Positions 41,562 through 50,597 of a stretch of DNA of 64,000 nt are shown here, piece after piece (positions within the stretch are counted from its first letter, which is position 1; every line of letters starts with the position of its first letter). The notes beneath the pieces were generated by a model. It saw only the letters and a list, made by a program, of their open reading frames with translations, searched no databases and had not been told where the DNA came from. The stretch spans positions 70,469-134,468 of the forward strand of contig DIWM01000011.1 of assembly GCA_002428485.1 (NCBI GenBank). Direction: 5' to 3'. Source of the stretch: Deltaproteobacteria bacterium UBA6106 (lineage in GTDB: Bacteria > Desulfobacterota > Syntrophorhabdia > Syntrophorhabdales > Syntrophorhabdaceae). The position numbers were made by a program, and so were the translations under genes.

Positions 41562-42767
41562 TTAGCCTACTGCTGTTCCAAGTTTGAAGATCGGGAGGTA
41601 CATGGCGACGACGAGCCCGCCGAGAATAACACCGAGAAAGGCCATGATCATCGGCTCCATAAGCGCCGTCATGTTTGTTACGAGGTTGTCCACGTCATCC
41701 TCATAGAAATCAGCGATCTTGTTCAGCATATTGTCCAGGGCGCCTGTCGATTCACCGACCTGGACCATTTGAACGACCATCGGCGGGAATATACCTGCCT
41801 GCTCCAAAGGTTCCGACATGCTCCTTCCTTCGCTGATTCGTTCTTTTGCGACCACCAGGGCCTCTTCCACGATCTTGTTGCCTGCAACCTTCGCAACGAT
41901 ATCGAGGCTTTCAAGGATAGCGACGCCGCTGGAGAGGAGCGTTGCCAGGGTTCGTGTGACCCTCGCGACGGATGCCTTTATTGTCAGAACACCGAAGATG
42001 GGTAATTTCAGGATTAACCTGTCAATGGTTTTTCTGCCGCCTTGAGACTGATAATACTTTTTGAAGGCGAAAAAGATACCCACTACAGCGACAATAATGT
42101 AGACTATCCCGCCCTTTACCGCCCTGCTCATATTAACAACGATCTGTGTCGGCATCGGGAGGGTTGCACCCATGTCCTTGAACATTGTCTCAAAAACAGG
42201 GATAACGAAGATCAAAAGGACGAAGACGACACCGACAGCAACAACGACGATGCTTATCGGGTATATCATGGCAGATTTAACCTTGGATTTGAGCTTTTCT
42301 GATTTTTCCATGTATACGGAGAGCCTCTGGAGAACACCGTCCAGCAGGCCGCCCTCTTCACCGGCCACGACAAGGTTGACAAAGAGCTGGTCAAAGCACT
42401 GGGGGTAATCCTTGAGGGCGTCGGCGAACCGCGAACCCCCTTCAATCTTCTCTTTAATCTCGCGGACGATCCCTCTCAGATTGGCATCTTCGATCTGTGC
42501 CCCTAATATCTCCAAGGATTGCACAAGGGGCAGGCCTGACGTGATCATCGTGGAAAGCTGCCTCGTGAAGATCACGATCTGGAGCATGGGCACCTTTCCC
42601 TTGGGGTTATATTTTTCCTTCTTCTCCTCTTTTTTCTCGGCGAATTTGGTGACGATAATACTGTCTCTTCTGAGGGTCGCGCGGAGGGCATCTTCGGACG
42701 AGGCCTTTGTTGACCCTTTCCTCGTCGTGCCGGAGATCGTTTTACCTTCCCATTCGTATAGCGGCAT
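41562..42767 (-). CDS. pilC: Type IV pilus/type II secretion platform protein (PilC/GspF family)
   Basis: 401 residues, two T2SSF domains each with helix bundle and membrane helices. MPLYEWEGKTISGTTRKG is the usual start. FTRQLSTMITSGLPLVQSLE and its repeat VARVTRTLATLLSSGVAILE mark the two halves; three membrane segments lie at about 165-190, 215-235 and 370-395. It anchors the ATPase and pilin machinery in the inner membrane. No pilB, pilT or pilin gene is adjacent; it follows degP by 48 bases on the same strand. Confidence 0.92.
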   Translation of the reverse strand: MPLYEWEGKTISGTTRKGSTKASSEDALRATLRRDSIIVTKFAEKKEEKKEKYNPKGKVPMLQIVIFTRQLSTMITSGLPLVQSLEILGAQIEDANLRGIVREIKEKIEGGSRFADALKDYPQCFDQLFVNLVVAGEEGGLLDGVLQRLSVYMEKSEKLKSKVKSAMIYPISIVVVAVGVVFVLLIFVIPVFETMFKDMGATLPMPTQIVVNMSRAVKGGIVYIIVAVVGIFFAFKKYYQSQGGRKTIDRLILKLPIFGVLTIKASVARVTRTLATLLSSGVAILESLDIVAKVAGNKIVEEALVVAKERISEGRSMSEPLEQAGIFPPMVVQMVQVGESTGALDNMLNKIADFYEDDVDNLVTNMTALMEPMIMAFLGVILGGLVVAMYLPIFKLGTAVG

Positions 42768-42815
42768 AAGTCAATAATACATGAAAAATAAATTTATGCA
42801 AAGAAAATTTATTTT

Positions 42816-44285
42816 TTACTCCCTTATCACGGTATAGAACGTCGTGTTGTCCCTCCTTATGAGCATAACCACGCCTTCTTTTATATTGACCCGTTTCATG
42901 GCCTCTCTGAAGTCGGCAAGATTCCGTATCGGCTTCCTGCCGATCTCCTTGATGATATCACCGGATCTGATGTCTCCGTCCTGGGCAGGACTGCCCGGCA
43001 ATACATCTGTTACAATAACGCCTCTCTTGTCTTTCAGGTTAAGGTGCTTCGCGATCTCCGGGGTAATATCCTGGACTACGAGACCGAAGTCCTTCTCAAC
43101 CTCGGGTTTTCTCGAAGCCTTCAGGCCTTCTTCCTGGAGCTCTGCAATGACTATTTCAACTTCGACCTGTTTTCCTTCACGTATCAAACCAACCTTGATC
43201 TTTTTGCCTATCTCTGTCGCGCCTACAAGCCGGGGAAGCTGGTCGTTGTCTTTAACCTTTTTGCCGTTGTAAGAAACAATTACGTCTCCCCTCTTGATCC
43301 CTGCCTTTTCTGCCGGGCTCTGCTCCATAACGTCTGCAACCAGCGCGCCTTCGGATTCGGCAAGGCCAAAATTCTTTGCAATATCAGGCGTCACCCTCTG
43401 GATAACAACGCCCATCCATCCTCTCGCCACCTTGCCTTTTGTCTTCAACTGCGGCAGCATATCTTTGGCAACATTTATCGGGATTGCAAATCCGATACCC
43501 TGTCCACCGGAGACGATAGCCGTGTTGAGCCCTACAACTTCGCCTTTCAGATTGAGGAGAGGCCCGCCGCTGTTGCCGGGGTTGATCGAGGCGTCTGTCT
43601 GGATAAAATCGTCGTACGGTCCGGCGCCTATCACCCTTCCCTTGGCGCTGACTATGCCGGCAGTGACAGTATGCTCCAAACCGAAGGGATTTCCTATGGC
43701 AACCACCCAGTCTCCCACTGCAAGTTTGTCGGAATCGCCAAATGTTGCCGCCGGCAGCGGTTGTTTCACGTTGATCTTGATGAGGGCTATATCGGTCTTC
43801 TGGTCTCTTCCAATAACAGTGGCATCGTATTCCTTTTCGTCCGATAGTTTTACCTTAATGGTCTGGGCCTTTTCTATAACGTGGTTATTGGTAAGGATAT
43901 ATCCTTCCCCGTCAATGATCAGGCCTGATCCAAGGCTTCTCTGCTTGTACTCCCGCCTCGGCGAATTTCCGAAAAATTTATCAAAAAACTCCTCGCCGAA
44001 GAAGTCCTTAAAGGGATTAACCTGTCCCGGCCCCATGAATTTGTCCTGCATGGTCGGGCCCTTAATGACGGTTGTCGTGCTTATATTGACTATCGATGGC
44101 TTTACGCGGTTTACAAGCTCGCTGAAGCTCGGCAGACCTTTATCGAACACTACTGTTTTGATGTTCGGCCTGCCGGCATCGAAGACGCCTTTCTCAGGAA
44201 CAACCTGCCCCTTGACAAATACAAATATGGGAACGGCTGCGATGAGAAGAAGGACGATCAGTAACCAATTTTTCTTTTTCATCAA
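42816..44285 (-). CDS. degP: Periplasmic serine protease, DegP/HtrA family
   Basis: 489 residues: an N-terminal membrane signal (about 6-25), trypsin-like domain with His135 (TNNHVIEKA), Asp165 (KTDIALIK) and Ser239 (NPGNSGGPLLN), then two PDZ domains (about 290-375, with RGWMGVVIQRV; and 395-485, with LPGSPAQDGDIRSGDII). It is a protease-chaperone for damaged envelope proteins. It lies 12 bases downstream of the sensor kinase gene, so the two-component system probably controls it, much as CpxAR or similar systems control degP in other bacteria. Confidence 0.95.
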   Translation of the reverse strand: MMKKKNWLLIVLLLIAAVPIFVFVKGQVVPEKGVFDAGRPNIKTVVFDKGLPSFSELVNRVKPSIVNISTTTVIKGPTMQDKFMGPGQVNPFKDFFGEEFFDKFFGNSPRREYKQRSLGSGLIIDGEGYILTNNHVIEKAQTIKVKLSDEKEYDATVIGRDQKTDIALIKINVKQPLPAATFGDSDKLAVGDWVVAIGNPFGLEHTVTAGIVSAKGRVIGAGPYDDFIQTDASINPGNSGGPLLNLKGEVVGLNTAIVSGGQGIGFAIPINVAKDMLPQLKTKGKVARGWMGVVIQRVTPDIAKNFGLAESEGALVADVMEQSPAEKAGIKRGDVIVSYNGKKVKDNDQLPRLVGATEIGKKIKVGLIREGKQVEVEIVIAELQEEGLKASRKPEVEKDFGLVVQDITPEIAKHLNLKDKRGVIVTDVLPGSPAQDGDIRSGDIIKEIGRKPIRNLADFREAMKRVNIKEGVVMLIRRDNTTFYTVIRE

Positions 44286-44296
44286 TTTCCTCCGGT

Positions 44297-45697
44297 CTAT
44301 ATGGGCAATTTGATGGAGAACAGGCTGCCGTTGAAAGGTTGGCTCTGCACCTCTATGTTCCCGTTATGGGCCTCGGCGATCCACTTGCTGATAGAAAGGC
44401 CAAGACCGCTTCCGCTCTCGCGCTTCCTCGACCTGTCTGCCCTGTAAAACCTGTCAAATATATATTTTATATCTTCCTGGGAGATGCCGACCCCGTTATC
44501 CTTCACGTGTATCGCAACATAGCCGTTATTCATATGAGAAGATACTGCCACCAGACCACCTTTCTGGGTATATTTTATTCCATTTTCCAGGATATTCCAG
44601 AGCATCCTCCGCAGCTTCAACTCATCGCCTTTCACTTTTACATCCTCCAGTTCATTCACGATGAGCTGGATCCCTTTGTTCTCCGCGAAGATCCTCATGT
44701 CCACACAAACGTCCGCAACGAGGTCCCTTAGCGAGACGTCTTCAAGGTTCAGCTTTATATCATGAGCCTCTGCCTTCGACAGAAGAAGCAGGTCGTCGAT
44801 GATCCTCGACATCCTGTCGATCTCTTCGAGGTTGCTCTCAAGAAGCTTCTTGTAGTCATCTGTATCTCTTTCTTTCCGCAGCGCGACCTCTGTTTCGCCT
44901 TTCAGGATCGTAAGGGGCGTCTTAAGCTCATGGGACACATCGATGCTGAACTGGTTGATCCTCTGAAAGGCATCCTTGAGCCTGCTGATCATCGCGTTGA
45001 ACGTCTCTGCAAGCTTGCCCAGCTCATCCTTTCTTCCCCTGATATCGATCCGCTCATCGAGGTTGCTCGAAGATATCTTCACCGCTGCTTTTCTTATCTG
45101 GTCAACGGGCTTCAGCGTCTTTTTTGCCATGAAATACCCTATGGCGATGGTCACGCCGATCGACGTGGGAATGCTGATTATCATTATGATAAAGAGCTTT
45201 CTCATCGTCTCATCAAAATCTTCCAGCGACGTACCGATCTGGACGATGCTTGACACCTTCTGTTTCTCCACAATAGGGATTGTCACCAGCCTTAAGCGCG
45301 GGCGCGCCGTCTCGATCGTTTCGTAGACGACTTCGCCCTTGAGGGCCCGCTCCAGGGTGCTGAAGCTTGTGGGCACCGTCTCGGTCTCTATGTCGTTCAT
45401 CTTTGCGCCGATCCTGCCGGAGGAGTCGATAATCTGGATGAACTTGCCTTTTGGCTTTCTGCCGAGCACGTTCTCGAGATACCGCTCGAAATTGCCGAAG
45501 ACCGTCTGGTTGTGGGTTTCCGTCATAGAAGAGGACAGGACATCTCCGATGGATTTGATTTTCGCGTCAATGCTCCTCTCGAGGCTGTTCCTGAAATAGA
45601 TATAGACCCCGCTTGAAAACACGACAAGGATCAGGGCGAGGATGCCGCCGTACCATATTGTCAGTTTCCATTTGATGGGGAGATTAATTTTTTTCAT
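44297..45697 (-). CDS. Envelope-sensing histidine kinase
   Basis: 466 residues: membrane helix (about 11-33), periplasmic sensor (34-160), second helix (about 165-187), HAMP (about 190-245), HisKA with the phospho-His in DVSHELKTPLTIL, and HATPase with N box NILENGIKYT, G1 DNGVGIS, F box YIFDRFYRAD and G2 GSGLGLSISKWI. It overlaps the response-regulator gene by 14 bases and is followed by degP. Architecture fits an OmpR-partner kinase of the CusS/MprB type; signal unknown, probably envelope stress. Confidence 0.93.
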   Translation of the reverse strand: MKKINLPIKWKLTIWYGGILALILVVFSSGVYIYFRNSLERSIDAKIKSIGDVLSSSMTETHNQTVFGNFERYLENVLGRKPKGKFIQIIDSSGRIGAKMNDIETETVPTSFSTLERALKGEVVYETIETARPRLRLVTIPIVEKQKVSSIVQIGTSLEDFDETMRKLFIIMIISIPTSIGVTIAIGYFMAKKTLKPVDQIRKAAVKISSSNLDERIDIRGRKDELGKLAETFNAMISRLKDAFQRINQFSIDVSHELKTPLTILKGETEVALRKERDTDDYKKLLESNLEEIDRMSRIIDDLLLLSKAEAHDIKLNLEDVSLRDLVADVCVDMRIFAENKGIQLIVNELEDVKVKGDELKLRRMLWNILENGIKYTQKGGLVAVSSHMNNGYVAIHVKDNGVGISQEDIKYIFDRFYRADRSRKRESGSGLGLSISKWIAEAHNGNIEVQSQPFNGSLFSIKLPI

Positions 45698-46364
45698 TTT
45701 CTTCTTTGAACGTATAACCGATGCCGCGCACAGTATGGATATATTTCTTTTGAGAGATGGATTCTATCTTTTTGCGCAAGAAGTTGACATAAACATCGAC
45801 GATGTTCGACGAGTCGTCCTGATTTTGCCACACATATTCCGCTATCTCTTTTCTCGTTAACGGTTTTTCGCTGTTTTTCAAAAGATATTCCATGATCAGG
45901 AATTCCTTTTCCGTCAACTCCGCCTCTTTGGATGCTATATTCATCCTTCTCGTGTAAGGGTTCAGGGTAATGTCCTTATATTCAAGGAGAAGCTGCTCCG
46001 TCTTCCGGCTTCTCCGCAACAGGGCCCTTATGCGCGCCAGGAGTTCATCAAATGAAAAAGGTTTTGTCAGATAGTCGTCGCTACCGGTGTCGAGCCCCTT
46101 CACAACATCTTCTTTCGAGCTTTTTGCCGTGATGATGAGGACCGGCGAGTCTATGCCTGACGCCCGCATCCTTTTCAGGAGCTCAAGCCCGTCTATCTCA
46201 GGGATCATGAGGTCAAGAAGGACAATATCGTAGGCAGATGCGCTGACAAGATCGAGGCCTTTTTTGCCGTCCTGTGCGACATCAACATGATAGCCCTCTT
46301 CCTCCAGCCCCTTGCTGATAAAATGGGCAACCTTTGATTCGTCTTCAACGAGGAGAACTTTCAT
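45684..46364 (-). CDS. OmpR/PhoB-family response regulator
   Basis: 226 residues: receiver domain with acidic pair EDE, phospho-Asp in IVLLDLMIPEIDG (about residue 51), Thr/Ser and Lys switch residues (VLIITAKS; LTKPFSFDELLARIRALL), then a winged-helix DNA-binding domain (EFLIMEYLLKNSEKPLTRKE; NIVDVYVNFLRKKIE; VRGIGYTF). First gene of the regulator-kinase-degP-pilC run. It is transcribed away from the element at 46466. Confidence 0.94.
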   Translation of the reverse strand: MKVLLVEDESKVAHFISKGLEEEGYHVDVAQDGKKGLDLVSASAYDIVLLDLMIPEIDGLELLKRMRASGIDSPVLIITAKSSKEDVVKGLDTGSDDYLTKPFSFDELLARIRALLRRSRKTEQLLLEYKDITLNPYTRRMNIASKEAELTEKEFLIMEYLLKNSEKPLTRKEIAEYVWQNQDDSSNIVDVYVNFLRKKIESISQKKYIHTVRGIGYTFKEENEKN

Positions 46365-46465
46365 ATCTGTCTAATATTATAAAACATTATTACAGAAAAA
46401 TCCTTCTTTTTTCAATATTGGGTTTTTATGCTGTGTTTCATCCTTCGGCCATCAGCGATGGGCAG

Positions 46466-46606
46466 AAGTCGTGAGGCGTAAGGCGTCAGGCGTGAGGGGA
46501 CTACTACCGCACAGAAAAGCGTATATCGTATATCGTGCACCAGGATCTTTGCTCTCTTCTCTTTGCTGCAGTTTCCCCTTACGACTTACGCCTTACGACT
46601 TACGGG
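46466..46606. mobile_element. MITE-like element, copy B (divergent spacer)
   Basis: About 141 bases; inverted arms of about 31 bases (46469-46499 and 46575-46605; about 5 mismatches) of the GTGAGGCGTAAGGCG word type. Its centre (ACTACTACCGCACAGAAAAG, tandem CGTATATCG, TTTGCTGCAG) aligns nearly base for base with the reverse complement of the element at 41393-41540. It occupies the 366-base gap between the response regulator and the spermidine-synthase-like gene. Confidence 0.72.
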
Positions 46607-46672
46607 TGTTCTGCTATGAGCTATTTTATCAACCGCCTGAAAAGGTTTGACAAAAAGTACGGTCTACTATAT

Positions 46673-46707
46673 GTATATTGCGTTATTTTTAAGTATATTG
46701 CGTCATT
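46673..46707. repeat. Direct repeat GTATATTGCGT(T/C)ATT
   Basis: Two 15-base copies (46673-46687, 46693-46707), identical at 14 positions, two helical turns apart, ending just before the ribosome site AAGGAGG of the next gene. A possible regulator-binding site or translation-control element. Confidence 0.4.
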
Positions 46708-46730
46708 CCTTAAGGAGGTACCTTAAAAAC

Positions 46731-48284
46731 ATGAGTCTATTAGAGGCATATATTATCATGTTCATTGCAAGTTTTTGCACCCTCGTCATCGAAATGGTCG
46801 CCGGCAGGATACTTGCTCCTTTCGTCGGCGTCTCCATCTACACCTGGACAAGCATCATCGGGGTCATCCTTGCCGGGATCAGCATCGGGGCATATATCGG
46901 CGGCAAGCTCGTCGATCGCTTCCCCACGAGGAAGACCCTCGGCTGGCTCCTCCTCATCTCAGGCATTACGGCGCTGTCCATCATCCCTCTGACGAGCCTT
47001 ATTGCGTCGTACCGCTTTCCTGTATCCCTCATGCTCCGCATCTTTATCGTAACGTCGATCATATTTTTTATCCCCGGCTGTGTCCTCGGCACCATCTCGC
47101 CGGTCGTGGTAAGGCTGACGCTGAAGAACCTCGAGAACGCGGGAAACGTAATAGGAAAGATCTATGCCATGTCGACCCTGGGCGCCATTATCGGCACCTT
47201 TGCCACCGGTTTTTTCCTTATCTCATGGATGGGCACGCGGATGATAATCCTCTCCATGGGCATCATTTTGCTCATCGTTGCCCTATTTTCCGGGTCTCTC
47301 TTCAGATCAAAAAAGGCAATGGCGATCTTCCTTGTAATAACATTTCCGGCAATAGCGCTGATCCATAATTACCTTTACAGGATCCCCATGTCAGAGGCGA
47401 CCTATCTGTACAGGGAAAGCGACTACTATACGATCAAGCTGAACCGGACTGTCAGTTCTGACCAGAAGACACCATTGCAGGCCATGGTCCTCGACAACCT
47501 TATCCATTCCTACGTCGCCCTTGAAGACCCCATGCACATCGAGTACGAATACGAGAGGATCTATGCCGATGTGCTGAAATGGAGGTTCAAAAAGGATGTG
47601 GGCTTCAAAAGCCTCACCATCGGCGGCGGGGGATATACCTTTCCGAGATACATGGAGATCTACTACCCGAAGGCCCATATCGATGTCGTTGAGATCGATC
47701 CGGAAGTGACGAAGATCGTCTATGATCACCTCAGGCTGCCGAAGGATACAAAGATCAGTTCATACAATACTGACGGACGCTGGTTCGTCATGAACTGCAA
47801 GGATAAATATGATGTTGTTTTTACCGACGCCTACAACGACCTTTCCATCCCCTACCACCTTACGACAAAGGAATTTGCGCAGCAGCTGAAAGATATCATG
47901 AACCCCAATGCGATCCTGATGTCCAACATCATCGACAATTTCCAGAGAGGGGCCTTCCTGCCTTCTTATATGAAGACGCTACGGGAGGTCTTCGGCGACA
48001 AGAACGTGCACCTTATCTCCGTAAGCCCTGATTTTCAGAATACCCGCATAAGCACCTTCATCGTCATAGCGAGCAACGGCGATCTTGACATGAAGGCCTT
48101 CAGGAGGTTTGTCGATAAAGAGCTCACGGTCCATGCCACATCTGCGGTGGTGCCGGAAAATCTCGTGGATGAGATCATAAACAAGCGGTACTCGATCACC
48201 ATAAGGGACGACCATGCTCCCGTTGACAACCTGATCGCCCCCGTCTTCGAAGAGAGGTTCGGCTATAACAGAAAGCAGGGTTGA
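46731..48284 (+). CDS. Fused membrane/spermidine-synthase-like protein
   Basis: 517 residues. The N-terminal half has six to seven membrane helices with the conserved opening IEMVAGRILAPFVGVSIYTW and FPTRKTLGW, as in the widespread SpdSyn-like membrane family. The C-terminal half is a spermidine-synthase Rossmann fold: LTIGGGGYTFPRYMEIYYP, HIDVVEIDPEV, YDVVFTDAYNDLSIPYHL. The DAYND block keeps the catalytic-type Asp. Polyamine synthesis is not proven for this fused class. ATG at 46731 with AAGGAGG upstream is chosen; the frame opens earlier at 46647. Confidence 0.85.
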   Translation: MSLLEAYIIMFIASFCTLVIEMVAGRILAPFVGVSIYTWTSIIGVILAGISIGAYIGGKLVDRFPTRKTLGWLLLISGITALSIIPLTSLIASYRFPVSLMLRIFIVTSIIFFIPGCVLGTISPVVVRLTLKNLENAGNVIGKIYAMSTLGAIIGTFATGFFLISWMGTRMIILSMGIILLIVALFSGSLFRSKKAMAIFLVITFPAIALIHNYLYRIPMSEATYLYRESDYYTIKLNRTVSSDQKTPLQAMVLDNLIHSYVALEDPMHIEYEYERIYADVLKWRFKKDVGFKSLTIGGGGYTFPRYMEIYYPKAHIDVVEIDPEVTKIVYDHLRLPKDTKISSYNTDGRWFVMNCKDKYDVVFTDAYNDLSIPYHLTTKEFAQQLKDIMNPNAILMSNIIDNFQRGAFLPSYMKTLREVFGDKNVHLISVSPDFQNTRISTFIVIASNGDLDMKAFRRFVDKELTVHATSAVVPENLVDEIINKRYSITIRDDHAPVDNLIAPVFEERFGYNRKQG

Positions 48285-48348
48285 GTTAACGGTCCGTATA
48301 TTAAGGTGTTGATTTAATCGTTCCATTCTATTACATTATATACATAGG

Positions 48349-48424
48349 GCGGGAATAACTCAGTTGGTAGAGTGCAAGCTTCCCAAGCTTGATGCCGCGG
48401 GTTCGAGCCCCGTTTCCCGCTCCA
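48349..48424 (+). tRNA. tRNA-Gly (CCC)
   Basis: Full cloverleaf: acceptor GCGGGAA / TTCCCGC, D loop AGTTGGTAG, anticodon stem CAAGC/GCTTG with loop TTCCCAA (anticodon CCC), T arm with GTTCGAG, discriminator T and an encoded CCA at 48422-48424. Confidence 0.95.
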
Positions 48425-48583
48425 TAAATCATACGCTATGGGGGACGCCCTCCACAGGGTCTATTTCTGTCAAGGGGTACTCGTTAACTATGTCCCTTTA
48501 TAAAATTTTATAGTAAATCGGTGCCAATTCCCTTACACTAATGAGTCTTTTTCTGAAAATATCATTCGATAAAGGGGTTTTTA

Positions 48584-49309
48584 GTGTTTGCCATATGCGA
48601 GAACGAAGGGTACCGGAGGCTGACATACAAGGCGGCCATGGTCGTCGTCCCCGGACTTCTCGCGATCTTCCGCCCTGAATGGCTCGTCAGCTTCTTCACC
48701 TTTCCGATATTCTTTTTCCGCGTCTACCATGTCCTGTGGCTTATGGCAATCCTGATACTCTTCAAACGGTTCATCCCCCGGCTCAATCCCAAGATGTCCC
48801 TGGGAAAGATCTATGCAAGGAACTTTCTCAGCGCAGGTGAGGTTGCCCCACCCCGGGAGAAACGTTACCGCGAATCGAAGAGAAAGGCTGACAGCGGCGC
48901 CATGCGATCGGCCATCTACTGGATCCTCCTTGTCCTTACCATAGGCTTCTGGCGCAAGGCAGGCATGCTGAGCGACACCTGGATCTATATCATTGTCCTC
49001 TTCTTCGTCTTCATGGATCAGTTTTGCAGTACCCTATTCTGCCCCTTCATGTGGCTGGCACAGAGCAAGTGCTGCAATACCTGCAGGATCAATAACTGGG
49101 GATATATGATGGCCTTTTCTCCTATGATATACATACCGTCATTCTGGACCTATTCGATCCTCTTTATGTCGGCTGCCACGCTGATCCAGTGGGAGTTTCT
49201 CTACCTCAGACACCCGGAAAGGTTCTACGAACAATACAACGCAAACCTGATGTGCAGGAACTGTACAAGAAAATGTGAAAGAATGGCAAAAAAGGTTCAT
49301 AGCTCATAG
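48584..49309 (+). CDS. Cys-rich integral membrane protein of unknown function
   Basis: 241 residues with about five to six membrane helices. Eight cysteines sit in three clusters: Cys148 and Cys153 (DQFCSTLFCPF), Cys163, 164 and 167 (SKCCNTCRINNWGY), and Cys224, 227 and 231 (MCRNCTRKCER). The pattern suggests a metal or Fe-S site or redox thiols at the membrane surface. I do not recognise a named family. The GTG start at 48584 has a weak ribosome site; the next Met is at residue 19. The last residues (VHSS and stop) run into word-repeat DNA. A thioredoxin-reductase-like gene follows. Confidence 0.7.
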   Translation: MFAICENEGYRRLTYKAAMVVVPGLLAIFRPEWLVSFFTFPIFFFRVYHVLWLMAILILFKRFIPRLNPKMSLGKIYARNFLSAGEVAPPREKRYRESKRKADSGAMRSAIYWILLVLTIGFWRKAGMLSDTWIYIIVLFFVFMDQFCSTLFCPFMWLAQSKCCNTCRINNWGYMMAFSPMIYIPSFWTYSILFMSAATLIQWEFLYLRHPERFYEQYNANLMCRNCTRKCERMAKKVHSS

Positions 49310-49482
49310 CTCATGGCGTGCAAGGGCTTGAAAAATCGTTTGAATATTCGGGTTGGATTGCATATTATTTAGCTCACATTTGATACATCAACGGGCATGC
49401 AGGATGGCGCAGGATCATCGTGAATATTGTATACTGTGTTTTCTGCCGCTATGAACTATGAGCCATGAGCTAAGGAAGCTAT
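49296..49482. repeat. Word-repeat palindrome before trxB
   Basis: Left words CATAGCTCATAGCTCATGGC (49299 onward) and right words GCTATGAACTATGAGCCATG (from about 49449) are reverse-complementary, around a centre of about 130 bases. The left arm holds the stop codon of the upstream gene; the right arm runs up to the ribosome site of trxB. Confidence 0.7.
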
Positions 49483-49502
49483 GAGCTAAACAGGAGGTTC
49501 CA

Positions 49503-50432
49503 TTGTCCAAATCTCACGATGCGATCATAATCGGAGCAGGGCCTGCAGGTCTTACAGCGGGGATATATCTCATGAGGGCCGGCATCGAAACGCTGCTCCT
49601 TGAGAAGGCGCTTCCCGGAGGCATGCCGGTCAATACAGAGCGGGTGGAGAACTACCCCGGTTTCCCCGAGGGCATATCGGGCAGGGAATTGATGGACAGG
49701 TTCGCTGCCCACGCAAAGGCCTTTGGCCTTCCGGTCAAAGAATTCTCAGAGGTATCGGCCGTCGAGTATAAGGAAAGGATATTTACCGTTAAAACAACAG
49801 AAGGAGAATTCAGCGCTGCGGGGATCATCATTGCGGCCGGAACGGAGCCGGTAAAGATGGGCATCCCCGGCGAAGACGAGCTTCTCGGGAGGGGAATCTC
49901 TTATTGCGCCACCTGCGACGGGATGTTCTTCAGGAATTTGGACGTCGCCGTCATCGGCGGCGGGGACTCTGCGATCGAGGAGGGCCTATCGCTGGCGCAT
50001 ATAGTGAGGAAGGTCTATGTCGTACACCGGAGAGATGCATTGAGGGCCCAGAAGATAGTTCAGGACAGGGCCTTCAGGAACGAAAAGATGGAATTTCTCT
50101 GGAATAAGAAGCCGATCGAGATCGGCGGCAAGGGCCAGGTGGAATATATCATGCTGGAAGACACAAAGACCGGCGAACATTCCAGGATCGATGTAAGCGG
50201 CGTCTTTGTCTACGTGGGCTACAGGGCGAAGACCGGCTTTCTCGGCGACCTCGTAGAGAGGGACGGGTCAGGCTTTATCGTCACCGATGAAAACCTTGAA
50301 GCAAAGACAAAGGGGCTGTATGCGGCAGGTGACGTGAGGAAAAAGACGCTGCGGCAGATATCGACGGCAGTAGGTGACGGGGCGCTGGCTGCGGTCAATC
50401 TTGAAAAATACCTGCTGGAGATAAAACCCTGA
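49503..50432 (+). CDS. trxB: Thioredoxin reductase-like FAD/NAD(P)H oxidoreductase
   Basis: 309 residues. FAD loop IIIGAGPAGLTAGIYLMRAG; redox-active Cys135-Ala-Thr-Cys138 in YCATCDGMFF; NADPH loop VIGGGDSAIEEGLSLAH; C-terminal FAD motif GLYAAGDVRKKTLRQI. The NADPH-selecting HRRDALRA is present. TTG start at 49503 follows AGGAGG by 8 bases. The enzyme reduces thioredoxin or a related disulfide partner. The neighbouring Cys-rich membrane protein could be such a partner, which is speculation. Confidence 0.9.
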   Translation: MSKSHDAIIIGAGPAGLTAGIYLMRAGIETLLLEKALPGGMPVNTERVENYPGFPEGISGRELMDRFAAHAKAFGLPVKEFSEVSAVEYKERIFTVKTTEGEFSAAGIIIAAGTEPVKMGIPGEDELLGRGISYCATCDGMFFRNLDVAVIGGGDSAIEEGLSLAHIVRKVYVVHRRDALRAQKIVQDRAFRNEKMEFLWNKKPIEIGGKGQVEYIMLEDTKTGEHSRIDVSGVFVYVGYRAKTGFLGDLVERDGSGFIVTDENLEAKTKGLYAAGDVRKKTLRQISTAVGDGALAAVNLEKYLLEIKP

Positions 50433-50467
50433 GCAGAAATTGTATGTGGGACGCAGGAGGAAACTCT

Positions 50468-50580
50468 GTTCAACGTTCAATGTTCTACGTTCTACGTTCA
50501 AACTATGCAGAGCAAAAGAGCAAGGAATAAAAGAGGGATGTCTTACTATATACGATATACGAACTACGATATACGGTTTT
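50468..50580. repeat. Word repeats between trxB and the pfkB gene
   Basis: GTTCAACGTTCAATGTTCTA and CTACGTTC words (50468-50500), then TATACGATATACGAACTACG-type words (50551-50576). The last is the CGTATATCG family found in the MITE-like elements. No inverted partner is obvious for the first. Confidence 0.55.
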
Positions 50581-50597
50581 GATATGGGGATATAAAG

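Noticed and set aside
43294..44313. A 339-codon open frame antisense to degP
   Set aside because: DegP on the minus strand has an intact triad and PDZ domains; this frame is its shadow.
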